Shown: positions 9,464-17,845 of the stretch, piece after piece | Position numbering within the stretch: position 1 is the stretch's first letter | Layout of the letters: each line of letters begins with the position of its first letter | NCBI RefSeq assembly: GCF_014837145.1 | Contig: NZ_JACYFS010000001.1 | Span: 682,001 to 746,000 of the forward strand | From: Chryseobacterium caseinilyticum | GTDB taxonomy: Bacteria > Bacteroidota > Bacteroidia > Flavobacteriales > Weeksellaceae | Length of the DNA stretch: 64,000 bases | Direction of reading: 5' to 3' | Position numbers and translations under genes: made by a program | Notes under the pieces: model-generated | What the model saw: only the letters and a program-made list of their open reading frames with translations | What the model was told of the DNA's origin: nothing | Databases searched by the model: none

Positions 9464-9707
9464 ACTTTGCCTTCATTTCAGCAAATAAATCTTCAATAGG
9501 CATAAAATCTTCATCCGTTAAATTTTCCATTGCATCCAATTCGCGTTTCTGCTGATCAGTTAATTGGTAATTTATATTATGTTCAAACCAATTTTTTTCA
9601 GATTTATTTTCAATAATTCCATCCAAATATCCTAAAACCTGTTTGAGAATTTCCTCCGGTTCATCTTTTAGTTTTTGGTTGATTATATGTAACGTATTAG
9701 AACTCAT
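9453..9707 (-). CDS. Antitoxin of a type II toxin-antitoxin pair
   Basis: 84-residue acidic protein immediately upstream of and overlapping the RelE/ParE-like toxin. The C-terminal half (QQKRELDAMENLTDEDFMPIE, then a stretch ending MKAKYGV) looks like the extended toxin-wrapping segment of flavobacterial antitoxins; the N-terminal part (LKDEPEEILKQVLGYLDGII) is helical. No clear DNA-binding fold is obvious. The call rests mainly on its size, charge and position. Confidence 0.75.
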   Translation of the reverse strand: MSSNTLHIINQKLKDEPEEILKQVLGYLDGIIENKSEKNWFEHNINYQLTDQQKRELDAMENLTDEDFMPIEDLFAEMKAKYGV

Positions 9708-9837
9708 TGGTCATATTTTTATCAAAGTTAATAAAAAATTTTATTGAAGATTATAATTCTTACTTTCAAATTTTTGTTTAGATAAATTGTAAATTTTTAA
9801 ACTAATGATTAAAATCGACCAAAAAAAGGTATCGATT

Positions 9838-10620
9838 TTACCCCAGACTCCTGTCCAAATGTACATAACCACCATCCACATGAATCAATTGACCGGTAGT
9901 ATGCGAAGATTTTTCCGATAAAAGAAATGCCGCCACATTTGCAATTTCTTCTGAGGTTGTCATGCGGTTTTCCAAAGGGATTTTTGATGTAATACTTTTC
10001 AGTTTTTCATCAGGATTTTCAAAAGTAGAAATCCACGATTCGTAAAGTGGAGTCCATGCTTCGGCAACGATGATTGCATTCACACGGATGCTGTAAGGCA
10101 AAAGTTCAACTGCCCATTCTCTTGTCAGTGCATTTCTGGCTCCATTTGCCGCGGCATAACCAGAAGTTCCGCCTTGTCCGGTTTCTGCAGTCTTGCTCCC
10201 GATATTTAAAATGGAACCTTTGCTTTCTTTCAGATAGGGAAGTGCGTGATGCACCAAAAGATAATAATGCACTACGTTTTTATGGTATGATGAAATGAAA
10301 CCTTCATAGGAACCATTTTCAAGACCGACACCATCGTTCACACCTGCATTATTCACAATCCCATCGATTTTGCTATATTTTTTCACGACTTCACCTATGG
10401 CTTTTTTGCATTCTTCAGGTTGAGAAAGTTCAGCGGTCACGAAGTCGGCTTTTCCACCATTTTCCACGATCTCCTGAACAGTTTTTTTGTTGTCACCTTC
10501 ATTTCTTCCGATGATTATTGGCAATGCTTTTTCTTCAGCTAATATTTTCGCAATCGCATTTCCGATGCCCTTCGCACCGCCACTTACGATGATTACTTTA
10601 TGGTCTAGATGTAGGTTCAT
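9838..10620 (-). CDS. SDR dehydrogenase, probable L-fucose dehydrogenase
   Basis: Classical short-chain dehydrogenase of 260 residues: NAD(P) loop GGAKGIGNAI near residue 14, NNAG near 90, catalytic Ser in LNIGSKTAE and Tyr-x3-Lys replaced by YAAANGARNAL near 155 (Tyr kept, Lys position Asn/Gly-shifted, so check alignment). It is the last gene of the fuc-type cluster. In the oxidative fucose pathway an SDR turns L-fucose into L-fucono-lactone, and this gene or the SDR at 13082 must take that step; I assign it here because the other one is closer to keto-deoxy-fuconate dehydrogenases. The assignment between the two is inference. Confidence 0.75.
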   Translation of the reverse strand: MNLHLDHKVIIVSGGAKGIGNAIAKILAEEKALPIIIGRNEGDNKKTVQEIVENGGKADFVTAELSQPEECKKAIGEVVKKYSKIDGIVNNAGVNDGVGLENGSYEGFISSYHKNVVHYYLLVHHALPYLKESKGSILNIGSKTAETGQGGTSGYAAANGARNALTREWAVELLPYSIRVNAIIVAEAWTPLYESWISTFENPDEKLKSITSKIPLENRMTTSEEIANVAAFLLSEKSSHTTGQLIHVDGGYVHLDRSLG

Positions 10621-10629
10621 AATTTTGGA

Positions 10630-10870
10630 TTATGTTTTTTAAACGCAAAAAGCGTAAAGATTTTTTTAATATTGTTTTATAAATTTTTCTTTTCGGAAGG
10701 GCGTTTGATTAAGTCAAGGCTTAAATTTCACTCAGCACAGAACAATTCATAAGCTTTTACATTCCCATACAAAAATCTTTGATTTTTAAACTTATGTGCT
10801 CTAAATATTCTCAAAGCATTAAACTTAAATCTAATGTGACTGATGTGTCAAAATCTTTTGTGCCTTTAAA
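10630..10870. repeat. Degenerate AACGCAAAG-type repeat between two fuc-cluster genes
   Basis: The left end (TTTTTTAAACGCAAAAAGCG) and right end (CAAAATCTTTTGTGCCTTTAAAATC, inverted relative to the left) bracket about 240 non-coding bases containing CACTCAGCACAGAACAATTCAT. Related ends occur at 13866-14066, 15735-15830 and 26888-26918. This is a decayed MITE-like family; no reading frame is seen. Confidence 0.5.
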
Positions 10871-10871
10871 A

Positions 10872-11696
10872 TCACAGTCTGTAAAATTCCACAGCATTTC
10901 CAGAAAAAAATTGTTCCTGTTCTTCTTTTGAAAATTGTTCCAAATATTTTGAAATCAATTCCAGCCACAAAGCATATTTTCCTCCCAGCAACATCACAGG
11001 CCAGTCGCTTCCGAAAACCAAACGTTTAATTCCAAACTTCAAAAAGACAAAATCAAAAATTTCAAAAATGGATTTTTCGTCAGCCAAATTCCAGTTTCCC
11101 TGAGTTAAAAGTCCCGAAATTTTGCAGTATACATTTGGGTTTTGAGTCAGTTCTGAAATATTTTCTTTCCAGTCTTTCAGTTCGTTGGTTCTCAAATCCG
11201 GTTTTCCGCAATGATCTAGAATGAAAGGTTGCTCAGGCAGTTTTTCCGATAGTTTTACCGCATCTGAAAGCTGATCCTGTCTCAACAAAATATCAAAAGT
11301 ATAATTATACTGATGAAGTGTAGAGATTCCTTTTAGAATCGTCTTCTGCAGTAGAAAACCGATCTCTTCTCCCTCTGCAACGTGTCTGAAACCTTTAATC
11401 AATTTTTCAGACTGATAATTTTTAAGCGACTCTTCAAGTTTGTCAGAAGCCAAATCAATCCAGCCGACAACTCCTTTAATCATTGGATGTTTTTTAGCTA
11501 AATCCAACAGAAAAGCAGTTTCTTCATCACTTTGGTCAGCCTGAACAGCAACGCATCCATCAACCTGATTCTCTTTTAAAAGCAACGAATAATCTTCGGG
11601 CAGAAAATCTTTCCGAATTGCCGTCATCTCTTCCGTAATCCAGGCATCCCGCACCGGATTAAAATTCCAAAAATGTACGTGAGAATCTATAATCAT
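10872..11696 (-). CDS. Amidohydrolase, probable L-fucono-lactonase
   Basis: 274-residue member of the amidohydrolase-2 (TIM-barrel) family. The N-terminal IIDSHVHFWN supplies the first metal-site histidines, FILDHCGKPDL near residue 170 a later His, and VFGSDWPV near 245 the conserved Asp. Relatives in the oxidative L-fucose pathway open L-fucono-1,5-lactone to L-fuconate, and the position between an SDR and a mutarotase fits that. The spacing to the upstream mutarotase gene is 16 bases, so the two are co-transcribed. The substrate is inferred from context. Confidence 0.85.
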   Translation of the reverse strand: MIIDSHVHFWNFNPVRDAWITEEMTAIRKDFLPEDYSLLLKENQVDGCVAVQADQSDEETAFLLDLAKKHPMIKGVVGWIDLASDKLEESLKNYQSEKLIKGFRHVAEGEEIGFLLQKTILKGISTLHQYNYTFDILLRQDQLSDAVKLSEKLPEQPFILDHCGKPDLRTNELKDWKENISELTQNPNVYCKISGLLTQGNWNLADEKSIFEIFDFVFLKFGIKRLVFGSDWPVMLLGGKYALWLELISKYLEQFSKEEQEQFFSGNAVEFYRL

Positions 11697-11712
11697 CTAT
11701 TTCAAATCTAAT

Positions 11713-12042
11713 TTATAACGAAAAAATTCTGTCCATTAACCGCCACTTTTCTCCTTCTTTCGATTTAGGCAACTGCTGCTGGAATTTCCACATCAATTCT
11801 TCCCATTCCTGAACTTTCGGATTGTTTTGATCCAAATCATTTTTAGCCTCAAAAGAAAAACTGTCATCAGCTTCAATAATCATGAATAACCGATTTTGGA
11901 TACGGTAAATCTCCATATTTGTAATTCCGGAATCCAAAATACTTTGTCTGACTTCTGGCCAGATATTCTGATGATAATTTTCGTATTCAGCAATCATTTC
12001 GGTGTCATCAATTAAGTCGAGAGCTAGACAGAATTTTTTCAT
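11713..12042 (-). CDS. L-rhamnose/L-fucose mutarotase family protein
   Basis: 109-residue RhaM-like (DUF718) protein that speeds alpha/beta anomer exchange of 6-deoxysugars. The motifs CLALDLIDDTEMIAEYENYH and NIWPEVRQSILDSGITNMEIY near the N-terminus and the Trp-rich EWEELMWKFQQ near the C-terminus are typical. Its start codon overlaps the last bases of the upstream FAH gene (12039-12042), so translation is probably coupled. The same fold is paired with FucP in the Campylobacter fucose locus, so fucose is a reasonable substrate. Confidence 0.88.
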   Translation of the reverse strand: MKKFCLALDLIDDTEMIAEYENYHQNIWPEVRQSILDSGITNMEIYRIQNRLFMIIEADDSFSFEAKNDLDQNNPKVQEWEELMWKFQQQLPKSKEGEKWRLMDRIFSL

Positions 12043-12890
12043 TCGTCGTATGCTTTTACTTTCTGGGTACTGCTTCCCAAACCGTCAATTCCCAGTTCTA
12101 CCACATCACCAGGTTTCAGATACCAAGGCTCAGGTTTTTGTCCCAAACCAACACCGGCAGGCGTTCCCGTACTGATAATATCTCCGGGAAGCAAAGTCAT
12201 AAACTGACTGATGTAGCTGACAATGAAAGGCACATCAAAAATCAGATTGGAAGTATTTCCATCCTGCAAAATTTCTCCGTTTACCTTGAGCCACAAACGC
12301 AGATTGTGAACATCTTCAATCTCGTCGGGCGTCGCAATAAAAGGGCCGATCGGCGCAAAAGTATCACAGCTTTTTCCTTTTACCCACTGTCCGTTTCTTT
12401 CCAGCTGAAAGGCTCTTTCGCTGTAATCGTTGTGCAGGACATAACCTGCAACGTGTTCCAGTGCATTTTCCTCAGAGACATAGCTCGCTTTTTTTCCAAT
12501 GACGATGGCCAGCTCAACTTCCCAGTCGGTTTTTGTACTGGTTTTTGGAATAATCAGATCGTCATTCGGACCCACAATTGCCGTTGTCGCCTTAAAAAAC
12601 AGAATCGGTTCCTGCGGAATCGCAGCGTTGGTTTCTGCGGCGTGATCTTTATAGTTCAATCCTACACAGATGATCTTGGATGGTCTCGCCAAAGGGGATC
12701 CCAGTCTTTCATCGGCAGAAATTTCAAGTAAATTCTGTGTGTTTATTTCCGATTTTAAATTTTCAATAGCGTCACCGGAAAAGAAGTTTTCATCATAATC
12801 TTTTACCAGATGAGAAACATCATATCTTTTATCATCAATAATGACTCCCGGTTTTTCCTGTCCCGGTTTTCCGAATTTTATTAATTTCAT
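12039..12890 (-). CDS. Fumarylacetoacetate-hydrolase family enzyme, probable 2,4-diketo-3-deoxy-L-fuconate hydrolase
   Basis: 283-residue FAH-fold hydrolase: KIICVGLNYKDHAAE near residue 73, the metal-ligand cluster DWEVELAIVIGKKA near 120, GYVLHNDYSERAFQ, and STGTPAGVGLG near 240. In the oxidative deoxysugar pathway such an enzyme splits the 2,4-diketo acid into pyruvate and L-lactate, finishing the route without an aldolase or kinase. The neighbouring SDRs, lactonase and dehydratase support this. The near-identical L-rhamnose version of the pathway cannot be excluded from this protein alone. Confidence 0.87.
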   Translation of the reverse strand: MKLIKFGKPGQEKPGVIIDDKRYDVSHLVKDYDENFFSGDAIENLKSEINTQNLLEISADERLGSPLARPSKIICVGLNYKDHAAETNAAIPQEPILFFKATTAIVGPNDDLIIPKTSTKTDWEVELAIVIGKKASYVSEENALEHVAGYVLHNDYSERAFQLERNGQWVKGKSCDTFAPIGPFIATPDEIEDVHNLRLWLKVNGEILQDGNTSNLIFDVPFIVSYISQFMTLLPGDIISTGTPAGVGLGQKPEPWYLKPGDVVELGIDGLGSSTQKVKAYDE

Positions 12891-12925
12891 ATTATTTTTT
12901 TTTAGAAGGTATCTTTTTATTTGAA

Positions 12926-13050
12926 GCTAATCCCGCTATCCACTATATCTTTTTTGTCATTGCGGACAATTGAAATAAAAAGTTGAACTGTTTCGCAGCC
13001 GCAATGACAAAAAAGGATGCCGTTTCTATCGGGGCTAGGGTAGTGTAGCC
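12926..13050. repeat. Nested repeat with a perfect 16-base inverted pair
   Basis: TTTTTTGTCATTGCGG (12950-12965) and CCGCAATGACAAAAAA (12999-13014) are perfectly inverted around a 33-base loop. Outside them, CTAATCCCGCTATCC on the left and GGATGCCGTTTCTATCGGGG on the right look like the halves of a second element, as if the TCATTGCGG element had inserted into it. It fills the gap between two fuc-cluster genes. Confidence 0.6.
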
Positions 13051-13081
13051 CGAATCAAAGGTTTAGCTTAATTTACAAATT

Positions 13082-13846
13082 TTAATTGTTCAAAGTAGTA
13101 AAACCACCGTCAATAGGATAATCTACACCAGTAATAAATGATGCTTCATCACTGCATAAATAAAGCGACAACGAGGCAACTTCCTCAGGCTGAGCCATTC
13201 TTCCGATGGGTTGCGTTTTCGATAATTTCTCAAACATTTCTTCAATATTATCAGGATAATTTTTTTGTAAAAATCCATCCACAAAAGGCGTATGCACTCT
13301 CGCTGGAGAGATCGAATTACAACGGATGTTATCACTGATATAATCTTTGGCAACACTCATGGTCATTGCTTTTACCGCACCTTTTGCTGTACTGTACGCA
13401 AAACGGTCAGGAATTCCCACTAGTGCAGCAATGGAAGCCATATTGATAATCACACCGCCACCGGATTTTCTGATCTGTGGAATCGCAGCAAAAAGACAGT
13501 TGTAAACTCCTTTGATATTAACGTTATAAATTCTGTCAAAATCATCTTCAGAAGTCGTGTCTGCCTTTCCGATGTGGGCAATTCCTGCATTGTTGACCAA
13601 AATATTGATCGCTCCAATCTGATCGAAAACCTCTAAGACATCTTTCTGTTTTGAAACATCACAGGCATAAACTTTCGCATTTCCTCCCGCTGATTTGATT
13701 TTTTCTAAAGTTTCCTGCCCATTCTGTTCTGTAATTTCAAGAATATGAACCTCGGCACCATTGGCTGCCAACTGAACTGCAATTGCCTGTCCAATTCCGC
13801 TTCCTCCGCCAGTCACAACGGCTTTTTTATTTTTTAATGAAAACAT
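13082..13846 (-). CDS. SDR dehydrogenase, probable 2-keto-3-deoxy-L-fuconate dehydrogenase
   Basis: 254-residue classical SDR: TGGGSGIGQAIA near residue 11, NNAGIAHIG near 85, catalytic Ser in NMASIAALVG near 138 and Tyr/Lys in FAYSTAKGAVKAM near 150, ending with the usual GVDYPIDGGFT. The close match to the KDF dehydrogenases of the oxidative fucose route (oxidation at C4) is recalled from family patterns, and its place between the dehydratase and FAH genes fits. It could instead take the first oxidation, with the SDR at 9838 doing this step. Confidence 0.85.
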   Translation of the reverse strand: MFSLKNKKAVVTGGGSGIGQAIAVQLAANGAEVHILEITEQNGQETLEKIKSAGGNAKVYACDVSKQKDVLEVFDQIGAINILVNNAGIAHIGKADTTSEDDFDRIYNVNIKGVYNCLFAAIPQIRKSGGGVIINMASIAALVGIPDRFAYSTAKGAVKAMTMSVAKDYISDNIRCNSISPARVHTPFVDGFLQKNYPDNIEEMFEKLSKTQPIGRMAQPEEVASLSLYLCSDEASFITGVDYPIDGGFTTLNN

Positions 13847-13865
13847 TTTATATTAAATTTTATTG

Positions 13866-14066
13866 GTAATTTATTTTAACGCAAAGGTCGCAAAGATTTT
13901 CTTAACTACTAACCGCTTTTAAGTTCGCAAAGGCGTTTCACTTAGCTAAGATTCTGAAGGTGTTGTTGTAGATAATTTACCATATAATATTTTCAAGCTT
14001 AAGCGACTTGTCGCAACCCTTTGCTCCTCTAATTTTCATATTAAAATTAAATCTTTGCGTTTAAAA
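13866..14066. repeat. AACGCAAAG-type repeat, best preserved copy
   Basis: Begins TTTTAACGCAAAGGTCGCAA and ends AAATCTTTGCGTTTAAAAT, an inverted terminal pair, with internal AGTTCGCAAAGGCGTTTCAC. It shares GCAAAGGCGTTTCACTTA with the partial copy near 15785. Non-coding; probably a MITE-like element or decayed remains of one. Confidence 0.6.
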
Positions 14067-14067
14067 T

Positions 14068-15708
14068 TTACAAGCTAACCCCTCGTTTCCACGGAATAAA
14101 ATCATCCTGATTCAATGCCACCGCTTTTGGAATAATATTTCCGCTCGCCACATCAATACAGAAATCCAAAATATCTTCCCCCATTTCCTGAATGGTTTTT
14201 TCGCCACGAACAACTGCACCGGTATCAATATCAATAATATCCGACATTTTTGTAGCCAAAACCGTATTGGTCGCCACTTTGATCACCGGACAAACAGGAT
14301 TTCCAGTCGGTGTTCCAAGTCCTGTAGTAAACAAGATCAAAGTCGCTCCAGAAGCGGCTTTTCCCGTGGTTGCTTCCACATCATTTCCAGGCGTGCAGAC
14401 TAAACTTAATCCCGGTTTTGTTGCTGGCTCAGTATAATCTAAAACATCTACAACAGGAGAGGAACCACCTTTTTTTGCCGCTCCTGCAGATTTGATGGCA
14501 TCTGTAATAAGTCCGTCTTTAATATTTCCGGGCGATGGATTCATGTAAAATCCTGAGCCGACAGCGTGTGCCAGTTCATCATATTCTGTCATCAGCCTGA
14601 TGAATTTTTCTGCGGTCGGCTGATCTACAGCCCGGTCGATTAACTCCTGTTCGGCTCCACATAGTTCAGGGAATTCGGCAAGCAAAACTTTTGCTCCCAA
14701 AACGGAGAGAATATCTGCGAGATGTCCGACAGCCGGATTCGCTGAAATGCCGCTGAAACCATCGCTTCCGCCACATTTCACACCAACACAGAGTTTGCTG
14801 ATCGGTGCATCTTCACGCTCGATTGTATTAATTTCCTGAAGACCTTTCAGTGTTTCAAAAATCGCATTTTTGATCATGGTTTCTTCACTGACCGCTTTCT
14901 GCTGTTCGAAAACGAGTAAAGGTTTATCAAAATCAGGATTTCGGTTATACAAATCCCGTTTGAAATTATCGATTTGAAGATGCTGACAGCCAAGGCTCAA
15001 CAAAGTTACTCCTGCCACATTGGGATGATCTGCGTAAGCTGCCAAAAGTTTGCTCAGGGAATCCGAATCCTGCCTTGTTCCGCCGCAACCGCCGGTGTGA
15101 TTCAGAAATTTAATGCCGTCTACATTTTTAAAAACTCTTTCCTTTGCAGGAATATTGGAGGGCGAAAAATCAAGCTCATCCAAATTATCTCCTTTGGAAA
15201 TCGCTTCTACCAGTTGTTGCGTGTAATCTTTGTATTTTGCATCGATAGCATATCCCAAACTGTCATACAGAGATTCTTTAATGATATCCAAATTTCGGTT
15301 TTCACAAAAAACGGTAGGGATAAACAACCAGTAATTGGCCGTTCCCACATCGCCATTTGAACGGTGGTATCCTTTAAAAGTTTTATGCAAAAATCTGGAA
15401 ACATCAGGTTTTGTCCATTGATAATCTACATCACGATAGTAAAACGGATCAGCCGCATGCTTTGTATTATCCACCGTCATTCTCGTTCCTGATGCCAGAT
15501 CATATTGAACTTTCCCCACCAAAACACCGTACATGAAAATTTCATCGCCCTGTTTCATATCATTCATAAAAAATTTATGCTTGGCAGGGATGGCTTCCAA
15601 AGTAGTGTATGTATTTCCTTCAAATACAATTTCAGTTTCCGCAGGGATATCCTGAAGTGCGACTAAAACGTTGTCTTTTGGATTGATTTTTAAAATTAAA
15701 TTGCTCAT
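14068..15708 (-). CDS. UxaA-family sugar-acid dehydratase, probable L-fuconate dehydratase
   Basis: 546-residue protein of the altronate/galactarate dehydratase family: the N-terminal SAF-like domain (residues 1-100, AALQDIPAETEIV-type) is joined to the large UxaA domain, with HTGGCGGTRQDSD near 205, SLGCQHLQ near 240, GVKCGGSDGFSG near 310 and FTTGLGTPTGNPVCPV near 455 supplying Cys and Asp ligands. It would remove water from L-fuconate. Xanthomonas uses an enolase-superfamily enzyme for this step; a UxaA-type enzyme occurs in the Campylobacter fucose locus, so this is a plausible non-orthologous replacement. Altronate itself is less likely since no uronate genes are present. Confidence 0.85.
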   Translation of the reverse strand: MSNLILKINPKDNVLVALQDIPAETEIVFEGNTYTTLEAIPAKHKFFMNDMKQGDEIFMYGVLVGKVQYDLASGTRMTVDNTKHAADPFYYRDVDYQWTKPDVSRFLHKTFKGYHRSNGDVGTANYWLFIPTVFCENRNLDIIKESLYDSLGYAIDAKYKDYTQQLVEAISKGDNLDELDFSPSNIPAKERVFKNVDGIKFLNHTGGCGGTRQDSDSLSKLLAAYADHPNVAGVTLLSLGCQHLQIDNFKRDLYNRNPDFDKPLLVFEQQKAVSEETMIKNAIFETLKGLQEINTIEREDAPISKLCVGVKCGGSDGFSGISANPAVGHLADILSVLGAKVLLAEFPELCGAEQELIDRAVDQPTAEKFIRLMTEYDELAHAVGSGFYMNPSPGNIKDGLITDAIKSAGAAKKGGSSPVVDVLDYTEPATKPGLSLVCTPGNDVEATTGKAASGATLILFTTGLGTPTGNPVCPVIKVATNTVLATKMSDIIDIDTGAVVRGEKTIQEMGEDILDFCIDVASGNIIPKAVALNQDDFIPWKRGVSL

Positions 15709-15734
15709 TTTTAGGTGAAATTGAATGTCTGCTG

Positions 15735-15830
15735 TGTTGGTTTTTCGAACACAAAGTTCTCTAAGTTTTTTTTATACTTACTGTTTTTTAGTTTCACAAA
15801 GGCGTTTCACTTAACCAAGATTATTGATAT
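15735..15830. repeat. Partial AACGCAAAG-type repeat
   Basis: CGAACACAAAGTTCTCTAAG on the left and TTCACAAAGGCGTTTCACTT on the right match internal parts of the 13866-14066 copy. It lies in the gap between the dehydratase and fucP and has no coding function visible. Confidence 0.45.
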
Positions 15831-15833
15831 TTT

Positions 15834-17111
15834 TTATGAAGACTTTATATTTCTGAACCTTAAAGAAAACAGTAAAACTATTACAAAACATAAAAGCGGA
15901 ACTGCATAAGAAAAATGGATGTTTCCCGAAATATCTGTAATCTTGCTCGCAACAGGTGGAATGATTGCACCACCTACAATAGACATAATCAGTAAACTTG
16001 AAGCAGGTTTTGTATCTGATCCTGCACCTTCAATTCCCAAAGCAAAAATTGTCGGGAACATGATGGACATGAAGAACGTCAAGCCAACAAGAGCATACAG
16101 TGTCGAAATTCCTGATCCGAAGATAACCCAAACCGTAAGAGCAATGCTGATCACACTGTAAACTCTTAAAAGTTTTTGTGGCGAAACATATTTCATCAAA
16201 AAGGTTCCTGCAAAACGGCCGACCATAAATAAAAATCCTGCTACACCCGCATAATATTTAGCTTCCTGACCTTTCATATCAATGGCGTCTTCAGCAAAAA
16301 CCAAAAGGAAACTGAAGATGTAAATCTGTGCACCGATGTAAAAAAACTGTGCTAGAACTCCCCATCCCACATTTTTCACGCCTAAAACCTGAAAGTAGTT
16401 TTTTGTAGATTTCTCGTCGCTTTCCGTTACATCAGGCAGTTTAATAAAGAGAAACAGAAACATGACCAATAACAGAATTAAGCCTAAAATGATGTAAGGT
16501 CCCTTTACCAGCGAAGTTTCAGCCTGAATATACGCTAATTTTGCTGCCTGACTGAGCGTCGCAAGTTCTTCCTGCGATTTTGGTTCTACACTCAAGATAA
16601 AAATTCCGCCAACGATTGGAGCAATTGAAGCCGCCAAACCGTTGAAAGACTGAGCAAAATTTAATCTCTGCGTAGCTTTTTCAGGCGGTCCTAAAATGGT
16701 GATGTAGGGATTGGCTGCAGTCTCTAAAATGGCCAGACCACATGACAGAACGAATAAAGCTCCAAGAAAAAACGGGTAACTCACGGTATTGGCCGCCGGA
16801 ACAAACAGAAAGCATCCTGCTGCAAAGAAAAATAATCCCACCAGAATTCCTGTTTTGTAACCGTATTTCTGAATAATCATTCCTGCAGGAATCGCGAGTA
16901 AAAAGTAGGCGGCAAAAACTGCAGAATCCACTAAAGAAGCCTGAAAATGATTTAACTGAAATGCACTTCGCAAATGTTTGATCAGAATAGGATCGAGGTT
17001 GTGAATAAATCCCCAGAAGAAAAACAAACTTGTGATCAGAATGAGCGGCAAACCATAATTTCTCTTTATTGAGGAAGAAGAAATGGAGTTTCCTGAATTG
17101 GTGTTGTTCAT
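15834..17111 (-). CDS. fucP: L-fucose:H+ symporter (MFS)
   Basis: 425-residue, 12-helix major-facilitator permease of the FucP/FHS family in the inner membrane. SLFFFWGFIHNLDPILIKHL holds the first-helix Asp/Asn region, DSAVFAAYFLLAIPAGMIIQ follows, and CGLAILETAANPYITILGP contains the conserved Glu needed for proton coupling in E. coli FucP. It is the first gene of the seven-gene minus-strand cluster, and the specificity of this family is the main reason for calling the cluster fucose rather than rhamnose. Related FHS permeases carry glucose/galactose or N-acetylglucosamine, so substrate is not certain. Confidence 0.85.
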   Translation of the reverse strand: MNNTNSGNSISSSSIKRNYGLPLILITSLFFFWGFIHNLDPILIKHLRSAFQLNHFQASLVDSAVFAAYFLLAIPAGMIIQKYGYKTGILVGLFFFAAGCFLFVPAANTVSYPFFLGALFVLSCGLAILETAANPYITILGPPEKATQRLNFAQSFNGLAASIAPIVGGIFILSVEPKSQEELATLSQAAKLAYIQAETSLVKGPYIILGLILLLVMFLFLFIKLPDVTESDEKSTKNYFQVLGVKNVGWGVLAQFFYIGAQIYIFSFLLVFAEDAIDMKGQEAKYYAGVAGFLFMVGRFAGTFLMKYVSPQKLLRVYSVISIALTVWVIFGSGISTLYALVGLTFFMSIMFPTIFALGIEGAGSDTKPASSLLIMSIVGGAIIPPVASKITDISGNIHFSYAVPLLCFVIVLLFSLRFRNIKSS

Positions 17112-17144
17112 TGATTTGTTTTATTGTTTAATCATTGCAGAAAA

Positions 17145-17192
17145 GTAATCGTTTGCACAATGTTTACATTAAACAATTTTATTTGCTGTTTA
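17145..17192 (-). promoter_or_regulatory. Candidate operators in front of the fuc cluster
   Basis: About 35-80 bases upstream of fucP lie three TGTTTA/TAAACA half-sites (17161-17166, 17170-17175, 17187-17192), the first two as TGTTTA-CAT-TAAACA. Next to them GTAATCGTTTGCACAA (17145-17160) resembles one half of a LacI-family operator (CGTTTGCAC core). No regulator gene is encoded in the cluster, so the binding protein would be made elsewhere. Confidence 0.45.
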
Positions 17193-17363
17193 AAACCTGA
17201 AACTTTCTACTTTTTAAAAGTATAATAATTTTTCGAATTAAAAATCGATTGGGCAGGATAGTACAAGATAGTGTACGGATATTTAAATTCGTTGAAGATT
17301 TTATATTAAATTTTAATTTATATAATTAAACTCATTTTGTTAAATTTAGATTAAATTAAAAAT

Positions 17364-17798
17364 ATGTCAACTCAAAACTTTTCTTATTCATTCTCAACTT
17401 CAAAATCTCCGGAGGAAGTTTATAAAATTCTTATTAATCCAAAAAATTGGTGGATCGGTTTGCATAATGAAATCATTACAGGAAAATCAGAGAATGTAAA
17501 TGATGAATTCAGTTTCAGTGCAGGAAATGGAGCTCACAATTCGGTTCAAAAATTAAACGAAATGATTTTAAACGAGAAAATAGTTTGGAAAGTAATTGAG
17601 AGCAACCTGACATTCTTGAAAGAAACTGACGAGTGGACAGGAACAAAAATAAGTTTCGGCATATCTAAAGAAAATGACAAAACCAAAATCACTTTCACGC
17701 ATGACGGACTGATTCCAGAATTTGAGTGTTATGATGGCTGCACGGGTGCGTGGTCACAATATTTAGAAAATTTAGATCAAAAATTAAACAGTGAATAA
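17364..17798 (+). CDS. SRPBCC / AHSA1-like (START-fold) protein
   Basis: 144-residue soluble protein with the helix-grip pattern: SFSTSKSPEEVYKILINPKNWW at the N-terminus, FSFSAGNGAHNSVQKLNE in the middle, KTKITFTHDGLIPEFECYDGC and a C-terminal helix (WSQYLENLDQKL). Such proteins bind hydrophobic ligands or, in AHA1 relatives, chaperones; the ligand is unknown. It stands alone on the plus strand after the fuc cluster and before another small orphan gene. The FECYDGC cysteine pair is typical of one subgroup. Confidence 0.8.
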   Translation: MSTQNFSYSFSTSKSPEEVYKILINPKNWWIGLHNEIITGKSENVNDEFSFSAGNGAHNSVQKLNEMILNEKIVWKVIESNLTFLKETDEWTGTKISFGISKENDKTKITFTHDGLIPEFECYDGCTGAWSQYLENLDQKLNSE

Positions 17799-17845
17799 AT
17801 CGTATCACAGAAAATAATTAACTTAGAATTACAAAAAACACAATT

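Noticed and set aside
12138..12731. 197-codon plus-strand frame inside the FAH-family gene
   Set aside because: Antisense shadow of a well-supported enzyme gene; composition is the complement of the real protein.
14068..15708. Altronate dehydratase of a hexuronate pathway
   Set aside because: No uxaB, uxaC or uxuA genes nearby, while all neighbours fit a 6-deoxysugar pathway.
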